Assembly (NCBI GenBank): GCA_937980205.1
Contig: CALJKW010000020.1
Span: 12,311-76,310 of the forward strand
DNA length: 64,000 bases
From: an uncultured Myxococcales bacterium
Lineage (GTDB): Bacteria > Myxococcota > Myxococcia > Myxococcales > Myxococcaceae
Reading direction: 5' to 3'
The notes under the pieces were generated by a model. That model worked only from the letters and a program-made list of their open reading frames with translations. It searched no databases and had not been told where the DNA came from. Made by a program: the position numbers and the translations under genes. Shown in pieces: positions 37,201 to 44,600 of this stretch. Each line of letters opens with the position of its first letter. Position 1 is the first letter of the stretch.

Positions 37201-40200
37201 CTCGCAGGCGAAGAGCGACGACTTCGTGGCGCCCCGCACGCCGACGGAAGAGTGGCTCGCCTCGGTCTGGCAGGAGCTGCTGCGCGTCGGCCGCGTCGGC
37301 GTCACCGACGACTTCTTCGCGCTCGGCGGGCACAGCCTGCTCGCCGCGCAGCTCATGGCCCGCCTCGGCCGCGAGCGCGACGTGAAGCTCTCGCTGCGCC
37401 GGCTGTTCGAGGCGCCGACCGTCGAGAAGCTCGCTGCGATCATCGACGGCCGCACCGTCGACGCCGGCTCGGGCGTCGTCGCGATTCCGCGCCGCGCTGA
37501 CGCGGCGGTGGCCCCGCAATCGCTGATGCAGCGCCGGCTCTGGTACCTCGACCAGCTCGCCGGCGGAGACATCAGCTACAACGCGCCGTCCGCCTTCCGG
37601 CTCCACGGGCCGCTCGACGTCGGCGCCCTCGAGCGCACGTTCGCCGAGATCTCCCGCCGCCACGAGTCGCTGCGCACCCGCTTCGACGAGGTCGACGGCG
37701 TGCCGCTGCAGCGCATCGACCCCGACGTCCGGCTCGAGCTCGAGAAGCACTCGATGCCGCCGACGCCCGAGGCCGAGCGCGTCGCCGCGGTGACGAAGCT
37801 GCTGCAGGAAGAGGCCGACCGCGGCTTCGACCTGCGGCGCGCGCCGCTCGCGCGCGCAAAGCTGTTCTCGTTCGCGCCCGACGACAACGTCGTCTTCTTC
37901 ATGCCCCACCACATCATCTGGGATGGGTGGTCTTTCGACCTCTTCCTCGAAGAGCTGTCCGCCATCTACGGCGCGTTCGCGGCGGGCAAGCCGTCTCCGC
38001 TGCCGGAGCCCGAGGTGCAGTACGGCGACTTCGCCGCGTGGCACAACGAGTGGCTCACCGGCCCCGAGCTCGAGCGGCAGGCGAAGTACTGGCTCGAGAC
38101 CCTGACGCCGCCGCTCGGCGTGCTCGAGCTGCCCGCCGATCGCCCGCGCCCCGCGCGCATGAGCGGAGAGGGCCGCTTCGAGCCCATCGCGTTCAACCTC
38201 GACGAGCAGGAGATCATCGCGAAGGCCGCGCGCCGCCTCGAGACCACGCCGTACATGATCCTGCTCGCGGGCTTCGACGCGGTGCTGCACCGCTACACCG
38301 GCTCGGAAGATCTGCTCATCGGCACGCCCGTGCGCGGCCGCACGCAGCCGCAGATCGAGAAGACGCTCGGCTTCTTCGTGAACACGCTGGTGCTGCGCAA
38401 CGGCATCTCCCCCGGCCAGCGCTTCGACGAGCACGTCGCGAAGGTGAAAGAGCGCGTGCTCGAGGCGTTCGCGCACCCCGACATGCCGTTCGAGCTGCTC
38501 GTCGAGCGGCTGCGCATCGCGCGCGACCCGAGCCGCACGCCGATCTACCAGGCGATGTTCTCGTTCCAGGAAGCGAGCGGCCGCAGCGGCAAGGTCGGCG
38601 ACCTGCGGGTCTCGCAGCTGCACGTGATGTCGCAGGGCGCGATGACCGACCTGATGTTCTGGCTGCTCTCGAAGCGAGAGGGCTACGTCGGCGGCCTCTC
38701 GTACAACTCCGACATCCTCGACCCGTCGACGGCGCGCCGGTTCCTCACGCACTTCAAGCAGGTGGTGCTCGAGGCGGCGAAGCAGCCGTCGCGCACCATC
38801 GGCGAGCTGAAGCTCGTCTCGGACGAAGAGCTCGCGTCGATGCGCGCGTGGAACGAAGCGACGCGCAAGCCGCTGCCCGAGCGCAAGCTCGTGCACCACG
38901 AGGTGCTCCGCCAGGCGGCGGAGACGCCCGACGCCGTCGCGGTCAGCCACGGCGCCGACAGCCTCACGTACCGCGACCTCGTCGCGCGCGCGCACGCCGT
39001 CGCGCAGCGGCTGCACGCGCAGGGCGTGCGGCAGGGCGACCTCGTCGGCCTGTGCGTCGAGCGCAGCGCCGACATGGTCGCGGCGATGCTCGGCATCCTC
39101 GAGACCGGCGCGGCCTACGTGCCACTCGACCCGGCCTACCCGGAAGACCGCATCGCGTTCATGGTCGAGGACGCGAAGCTGAAAGTGGTCGTCACCGAGA
39201 AGCGCGTGCTCGACGAGCTGCAGCTGCCGGCCGCCGCGGCGCGGCTGCTGCTCGAGGAGATCGACCGGGCGGCCTCCGCGGCCCCCGCCGTCGGCGCGGT
39301 GGACCCCGAGTCCCCCGCGTACGTCATCTACACCTCCGGCTCGACCGGCAAGCCGAAGGGCGTGATGGTGCCGCACCGGGCCGTCACGAACTTCCTGCAG
39401 TCGATGCGGCGCGAGCCGGGGCTGAAGGCCGGCGACGTCGTGCTCGCCGTGACGACGCTGTCGTTCGACATCGCCGTGCTCGAGCTGTGGCTGCCGCTCA
39501 CGTGCGGCGCCCGCGTCGAGGTGGCCGCCCGCGCGGACGCGGGCGAGGCCGAGCGGCTGCTCGCCCTGATGGCTCGCGTGAAGCCGACGCTGCTGCAGGC
39601 GACGCCCGTCACCTGGCGCATGCTGCTCGACGGCGGGTGGAGCGGAGACCCGGGCTTGAAAGCCCTCGTCGGCGGCGAGGCGCTGCCCATCGACCTCGCG
39701 CGGCGGCTCGTCGGCGCCGTCGGCTCCTTGTGGAACATGTACGGCCCGACCGAGACGACCGTGTGGTCGACGTTGGAGCACGTCACGGCTCCGGTCGAGC
39801 GCGTGCTCGTCGGCCGGCCCATCGACAACACGACGCTCTACGTGCTCGACGCCCGGCTGCAGCCCGTGCCGCTCGGCGTCCCCGGAGAGCTCTACATCGG
39901 CGGCGACGGCGTCACGCTGGGCTACCTGCACCGGCCCGAGCTCACCGCCGAGCGCTTCGTGCACGACCCGTTCGCGGGCCGCCCCGGCGCGCGCATGTAC
40001 CGCACGGGAGACCTCGCGCGCTTCATGCCCGACGGCCGCGTCGAGTGCCTCGGCCGCAACGACGGCCAGGTGAAGGTGCGCGGCCACCGCATCGAGGTGG
40101 GAGAGATCGAAGCGCGGCTCGCCACGCACCCGAACGTGAGCGAGGCCTGTGTGGTCGCGCGCGACGACCGCCGCGGCGAGAAGCAGCTCGTCGCGTACGT

Positions 40201-40723
40201 GGTGAAGAAGAGCGACGAGGCGCTGTCGACGCTCGAGCTGCGCAAGCACGTGCGCCGCGAGCTGCCCGACTACATGGTGCCGAACCTGTTCGAAGAGCTG
40301 CCGGCGCTGCCGCGCACTCCGAACGGGAAGGTCGATCGCAAGGCGCTGCCCGCGCCGACGTCCGAGTCGGCGGGCGAGGCGTTCGTCGCGCCGCGCACGC
40401 CGAACGAGAAGCTCGTGGCCGAGGTCTGGGCGCAGCACCTCGGCTCGGCGCGCGCCGGGGTGACCGACAACTTCTTCGATCTCGGCGGCCACTCGCTGCT
40501 CGCGTTCAAGGTGCTCTCCGACCTCGAGCGCCGCACCGGCAAGCGGGTCAGCGCGCGCACGCTGATGCTCGGCACGCTCGAGCAGGTGGCGGGCGAGCTG
40601 CCTCAGGCGGCGCAGAGCGGGGACAAGGCCTGGCAGCCGCCTCCGCCATCGCAGCCGAAGCCGGAAGAGAAGGGCCTGCGGGACCGCGTGCTCGGCAGGC
40701 TGAAGAACCTCGTCAAACGCTGA
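34298..40723 (+). CDS. Non-ribosomal peptide synthetase, C-A-T-C-A-T
   Basis: Two-module synthetase of 2141 residues. Module 1: condensation domain with intact HHIVCDG at 141, adenylation domain with TSGSTGKPKG at 616, NGYGPTET, a typical A7-A8 block and AGKIDRKALP, carrier with Ser1013 in LGGHSLL. Module 2: condensation HHIIWDG at 1204, adenylation TSGSTGKPKG at 1679 and NGKVDRKALP, carrier Ser2066. It starts with a C domain and ends with a carrier, with no loading module, epimerase, thioesterase or reductase. Read by eye against GrsA, the A1 pocket is about DISDITGVWK (no firm match) and A2 about DILQLGMVWK, which resembles glycine codes. A1 contains an 18-residue insertion (36605-36658) that its paralog at 41611 lacks. 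Confidence 0.95.
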   Translation: MEFDPFAGPRLLGAIPSTETQREIWTAAQVSGEANLAYNESISVTLRGELDRAQLEAALRELVQRHEALRATFSGDGLNMLLNESAEIPLRDVDCTGNPDALAKLLEQVVTEPFHLERGPLARAHLAKVSPQEHVLVFTAHHIVCDGWSAAVIVRDWAELYSAKKQGRAPALAPAPTFSAWAKEVSAHGESQAGRDEEAWWVDRFRGELPVLELPTDRPRPPRKTFSSLREDYVIGPELIARLKKAGAKERASLFAVLLAGWKVLLHRLSGQDDLVVGIPSAGQSIGGYDGLVGHCVNMLPLRTRLGADEPVAKVLAAVRTTLLDAQAHQLFTIGQLLQKVPVPRDPSRLPLVSVIFNVDRGMTPDAMPFEGLTPSLEANPRRFETYDLFLNAVDLGGSVKLECQYNTDLFDAVTVRRWLAAYERLLASMAAALEGGGASVGALAILSEAEQRGVEAWNAASALPVDPALTVADLIEAQVRRTPDAVAVECEGRRLTYAELDARANAVAAKLRELGVGRGKLVGLAIERSVDMLVGLFGVLKSGAGYVPLDPGYPSERLAFMVQDAGIEVLLTQGAVASELRLPAKHTVLVEELPASAPPVARDVQPEDVCYVIFTSGSTGKPKGVLLPHRAVVNLLESVKRTPGLSGDDTVLAVTTLSFDIAVSELILPLTVGARIVLATRDVAADGPRLLALLRESKATFLDATPATYRLLLGAGWAGGDLTKCICTGEAMPRDLAIELVKRVPSVWNGYGPTETCVWSTFWEVQAPEADAVSRRQGPHDVGSKTVGRILIGKPVANTQCHVLDARRQPVLPGVVGELFIGGRGVALGYLNRPELTKERFVDGLYKTGDLVRLLPDGNLECLGRNDFQVKLRGFRIELGEIEDALTQHPAIRQAACIVRELRPGDPRLLGYVVLHAGKTVTDGELRTHLKKTLPDYMVPQNLVRLEKMPLSPAGKIDRKALPDPDLSQAKSDDFVAPRTPTEEWLASVWQELLRVGRVGVTDDFFALGGHSLLAAQLMARLGRERDVKLSLRRLFEAPTVEKLAAIIDGRTVDAGSGVVAIPRRADAAVAPQSLMQRRLWYLDQLAGGDISYNAPSAFRLHGPLDVGALERTFAEISRRHESLRTRFDEVDGVPLQRIDPDVRLELEKHSMPPTPEAERVAAVTKLLQEEADRGFDLRRAPLARAKLFSFAPDDNVVFFMPHHIIWDGWSFDLFLEELSAIYGAFAAGKPSPLPEPEVQYGDFAAWHNEWLTGPELERQAKYWLETLTPPLGVLELPADRPRPARMSGEGRFEPIAFNLDEQEIIAKAARRLETTPYMILLAGFDAVLHRYTGSEDLLIGTPVRGRTQPQIEKTLGFFVNTLVLRNGISPGQRFDEHVAKVKERVLEAFAHPDMPFELLVERLRIARDPSRTPIYQAMFSFQEASGRSGKVGDLRVSQLHVMSQGAMTDLMFWLLSKREGYVGGLSYNSDILDPSTARRFLTHFKQVVLEAAKQPSRTIGELKLVSDEELASMRAWNEATRKPLPERKLVHHEVLRQAAETPDAVAVSHGADSLTYRDLVARAHAVAQRLHAQGVRQGDLVGLCVERSADMVAAMLGILETGAAYVPLDPAYPEDRIAFMVEDAKLKVVVTEKRVLDELQLPAAAARLLLEEIDRAASAAPAVGAVDPESPAYVIYTSGSTGKPKGVMVPHRAVTNFLQSMRREPGLKAGDVVLAVTTLSFDIAVLELWLPLTCGARVEVAARADAGEAERLLALMARVKPTLLQATPVTWRMLLDGGWSGDPGLKALVGGEALPIDLARRLVGAVGSLWNMYGPTETTVWSTLEHVTAPVERVLVGRPIDNTTLYVLDARLQPVPLGVPGELYIGGDGVTLGYLHRPELTAERFVHDPFAGRPGARMYRTGDLARFMPDGRVECLGRNDGQVKVRGHRIEVGEIEARLATHPNVSEACVVARDDRRGEKQLVAYVVKKSDEALSTLELRKHVRRELPDYMVPNLFEELPALPRTPNGKVDRKALPAPTSESAGEAFVAPRTPNEKLVAEVWAQHLGSARAGVTDNFFDLGGHSLLAFKVLSDLERRTGKRVSARTLMLGTLEQVAGELPQAAQSGDKAWQPPPPSQPKPEEKGLRDRVLGRLKNLVKR
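36605..36658 (+). repeat. 54-base in-frame insertion in the A1 domain, hairpin-bearing
   Basis: Compared with the otherwise very similar A domain of the gene at 41611, this A domain carries 18 extra codons (EADAVSRRQGPHDVGSKT) between the YGPTE block and the GRILIGKP block. The insert contains the palindromes AGACGCAGTCT and CCCCACGACGTGGGG, and shares GACGCAGTCTCCC with the intergenic region at 22449. It behaves like a small mobile palindromic element that kept the frame. This is inference from one pairwise comparison. Confidence 0.5.
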
Positions 40724-41558
40724 ACAGCGCGCCGGTGTAGGCGGGCACGTCGAGCTGAGGCTGCAGCATGATGCTGCAGTCGTGCTCGTGCGACTGCCAC
40801 TCGTCGACGAGCCGGTAGCCCAGCGCGCCGAGCGACTCGATGAGCCGCGGCCGCGACACGACCGTGTACGGGTGGAAGGTGAGGTGCGCGTCCTGCAGCG
40901 TCACGTAGTCGCGCTCGGGGTGCACCGGCAGCTTGTTGAGCAGCACCTGGCGCGGCCGCTTCTTCAAGCCGCCGAGCAGCGAGGGCAGGAAGCCGGGCTC
41001 GAGGTACTGCAGCGAGCCCGAGGCGAGGAACAGGTCGGCGCCGTCGGCGTCTTCGGGCCGCGAGGTGAAGTGCAGCTGCGTGGCCTTGCGCTCCTCGGCC
41101 AGCTTGCGGCCGGCGTCGACGACCGCGGGCACCTCGCTCACCGTCCACTTCAGCTCCTTCGGCCACTGCATCAGCTTCTGCCAGCCGAAGTAGTGCACGC
41201 CGACGTGACCGCCGAAGTCGAAGACGTGCTTCACGTCGGGCAGCAGGCGCTGCAGCCAGAACAGCGCCGGGTAGTCCTCGACGAACACCCGGTCGAGCCG
41301 GTCGCGGTACCACGACGCGAGCTCCTCGGTGTCGTACCCGATGTGCCTGCCGGCCGGCACCGCGGCGCGCGCCTGCTCGAACGTCTCGAAGACGCCGCTG
41401 TACCGGTTGCTGTTTCGCCGCCGTGACGTCACCCGGCGGTACAGGCGGTAGGCGTTCCAATTCTGTGCGATTCGATTGGTGAGCGGAGCCGGCAGGTGCA
41501 CGGCCGCCTGTTTGGCCCCTCGCGCCGCGTTTCGCAACGGAAACAAGGCCGCTTTCAA
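40713..41558 (-). CDS. Putative SAM-dependent methyltransferase, TIGR04325-like
   Basis: Protein of 281 residues on the opposite strand between the two synthetases. The glycine-rich loop VFDFGGHVGVHYFGW, preceded by Trp/Leu-rich residues, matches the putative methyltransferase family often called TIGR04325; later blocks are SEVPAVVDAGRKLAEE, LFLASGSLQYLEPG and VLLNKLPVHPERDYVTLQ. The start is uncertain: no ATG is available near the 5' end and TTG at 41558 (LKAALFPLRNAARGAK) is the best candidate; it lies 52 bases from the divergent NRPS start. Its 3' end overlaps the upstream NRPS gene by 11 bases on the opposite strand. It may tailor the peptide product. Confidence 0.75.
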   Translation of the reverse strand: MKAALFPLRNAARGAKQAAVHLPAPLTNRIAQNWNAYRLYRRVTSRRRNSNRYSGVFETFEQARAAVPAGRHIGYDTEELASWYRDRLDRVFVEDYPALFWLQRLLPDVKHVFDFGGHVGVHYFGWQKLMQWPKELKWTVSEVPAVVDAGRKLAEERKATQLHFTSRPEDADGADLFLASGSLQYLEPGFLPSLLGGLKKRPRQVLLNKLPVHPERDYVTLQDAHLTFHPYTVVSRPRLIESLGALGYRLVDEWQSHEHDCSIMLQPQLDVPAYTGALFSV

Positions 41559-41610
41559 ACCCGCCGGAAATACGTCCCCGTTAGCAAATGCGGCCGAAAC
41601 GGAGGGTGCG

Positions 41611-44600
41611 ATGGGCAGCGAATCGTTCGATCCTTTTGCTGGGCCCCAGATCGTGGCCACGGTGCCGAGCACCGAGTCCCAACGCGAGGTCTGGACTGCG
41701 AGCCAGATCGGCCTCGAGGCGACCCTGGCGTACAACGAGTCGGTCTCGATCGCGCTCAGCGGCCCGCTCGACGTCTCGGCGCTCGAGCGCGCCCTCGCCG
41801 AGCTGGTGCGGCGCCACGAGGTCTTGCGCTCGACGCTCTCGGCCGACGGTCTCACGCTGGTGGTCACCGACGCCGCCGACGTGCGCCTGCAGGCTCACGA
41901 CTTCACCGGCCGCCCCGAGGAGCTCGACGCGCTCAGAGAGCGCGCCGTCACCGAGCCGTTCGATCTCCAGAAAGGTCCGCTCTTGCGCGCGCAGCTCGCG
42001 CGCCTGCGCGCCGACGAGCACGTGCTCGTGCTCACCGCGCATCACGTCGTCGTCGACGGTTGGTCGACAGCAGTCATCGCGAACGAGCTGGCTCGTCTGT
42101 ACTCCGGCCAGGAGCTGGGGAGGGCCGCCTCGTTCGTGCAGTGGGGGCGCGAGCTGTTGCAGCGCCGCGCCTCTCCCGAGGCGCAGGCCGACGAGGGCTA
42201 CTGGGTCACGCGCTTCGGCGGAGAGGCGCCCGTGCTCGAGCTGCCCACCGATCGCCCGCGCCCGCCGCTCAAGACGTACGCGTCGCTGCGCGAAGACTTC
42301 GTGCTCGACGAAGAGCTCGTCGCGCGGCTGAAGAAGGCCGGCGCGAAAGAGCGCGCGTCCACCTTCGCCGTGCTGCTCGCGGGCTTCAAGGCGCTGCTCT
42401 ACCGCCTGAGCGGGCAGGACGATCTCGTCGTCGGCATTCCGTCGGCCGGGCAGTCGATCGGCGGCTACGACGGGCTCGTCGGCCACTGCGTGAACATGCT
42501 GCCGCTGCGCACGCGCGTGAACCCCGACGAGACGGTCGCGACCTTCGTCGCCGACGTGCGCCGCACGCTGCTCGACGCGCAGTCGCACCAGCTCTACACG
42601 ATGGGCCAGCTCTTGCAGAAGCTGCCGATCGCGCGCGACCCGTCGCGGCTTCCGCTCATCAGCGTCATCTTCAACGTCGACCACGGCCTCACCGCCGACG
42701 CGATGCCGTTCCAGGGGCTCACCGCGACGCTCGACGCCAACCCGCGCCGCTACGAGACGTACGACCTCTTCCTGAACGCGGTGGAGCTCGACGGCCGCGT
42801 GAAGCTCGAGTGCCAGTACAACACCGACCTCTTCGAGGCCGCCACCATCCGCCGCTGGCTCGGCGCGTATCAGCGCCTGCTCGCGTCGATGACCGAGGCG
42901 CTCGAGAAGGGCGCCGGCACGGTCGGCACGCTCGACCTCGTGAGCGAGGAAGAGCAGCGCGCGCTCGAGGCGTGGAACGCTTCGTCGGCGGTCGAGCTCG
43001 ACCCGTCGCTCACCGTCGTGGACCTGCTCGAGGCGCAGGCGCGGGCGACTCCGCAGGCGGTCGCCGTGCAGTGCGAGGGCCGCCAGTACACGTACGCCGA
43101 GCTCGACGCGAAGGGCAACGCCGTCGCCGCGCGGCTGCGCGAGCTCGGCGCCGGCCGCGGCAAGCTCGTGGGCCTGTCCATCGAGCGCGGCGTCGACATG
43201 GTCGCCGGCGTCGTCGGCGTCTTGAAGAGCGGCGCCGGCTACGTGCCCCTCGACCCCGGCTACCCGGCCGAGCGGCTGGCGTTCATGGTGCAGGACGCGG
43301 GCATCGAGGTGCTGCTCACGCAGGGCAGCGTCGCGAAGGAGCTCGCGCTGCCTGCCAGGCACACCGTGCACGTCGAGGCGCTGCCGGCGTCGGCGCCGCC
43401 CGTCGCGCGAGACGTGCAGCCCGAAGACGTCTGCTACGTCATCTTCACCTCCGGCTCGACGGGCAAGCCGAAGGGCGTGCGGGTGCCGCACCGCGCGGTC
43501 GTCAACCTCTTGCGCTCGGTGCAACAGACGCCGGGCCTGGCGGCGAGCGACACGATCCTCGCCGTCACCACGCTGTCGTTCGACATCGCGGTGAGCGAGA
43601 TCATCCTTCCGCTCACGGTCGGCGCGCGCATCGTCATCGCCACCCGCGAGGTCGCCTCCGACGGCGGCAAGCTGCTCGCGGCGCTGCGCGACTCGAAGGC
43701 GACGTTCCTCGACGCGACGCCGGCCACGTACCGACTCCTGCTCTCCGCGGGGTGGACGGGCGGGGACCTGAAGAAGTGCATCTGCACCGGCGAGGCGATG
43801 CCGCGCGATCTCGCCGTCGAGTTGGTGAAGAGAGTGCCGAGCGTCTGGAACGGCTACGGCCCCACCGAGACCTGCGTGTGGAGCACCTTCTGGGAGGTGA
43901 AGGCGCCGGTCGGCCGCGTTCTCATCGGCAAGCCGGTCGCGAACACGCAGTGCCATGTGCTCGACGCCCGCCGCCAGCCCGTGCTGCCCGGCGTCGTCGG
44001 AGAGCTCTACCTCGGCGGCCGCGGCGTCTCGCTCGGCTACCTCAACCGCCCCGAGCTCACGGCCGAGCGCTTCGTCGACGGCATGTACAAGACGGGCGAC
44101 CTCGTGCGCCTGCTGCCCGACGGCAACCTCGAGTGCCTCGGCCGCAACGACTTCCAGGTGAAGCTGCGCGGCTTCCGCATCGAGCTGCAGGAGATTGAAG
44201 ACGCGCTCACCCAGCACCCCGCGGTTCGCCAGGCCGCGTGCGTGGTGCGCGAGGTGAAGCCCGGCGACCCGCGGCTGCTCGGCTACCTCGTGCTGCAGCC
44301 CGGTCAGACGGTGAGCGACGCCGACGTGCGCGCGCACCTGAAGAAGACGCTGCCGGACTACATGGTCCCGCAGAACCTGGTGCGGCTCGAGCGGATGCCG
44401 CTGTCTCCGGCGGGGAAGATCGATCGCAAGGCGCTGCCGGATCCCGACCTCGGCGCCGCGCCCTCGGGCGACGACTTCGTGGCTCCGCGCACGGACACGG
44501 AAGCCACGCTCGCGAGCCTCTGGCAGGACGTGCTCGGCGTCGGCCGCGTCGGCGCGCTCGACGACTTCTTCGCGCTCGGCGGGCACTCGCTGCTCGCCTC

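Noticed and set aside
34253..40492. Minus-strand open frame of about 2079 codons across the first NRPS gene
   Set aside because: Same effect; its product is composed of Arg, Ala, Leu and Val without motifs, while the plus strand has all NRPS motifs.
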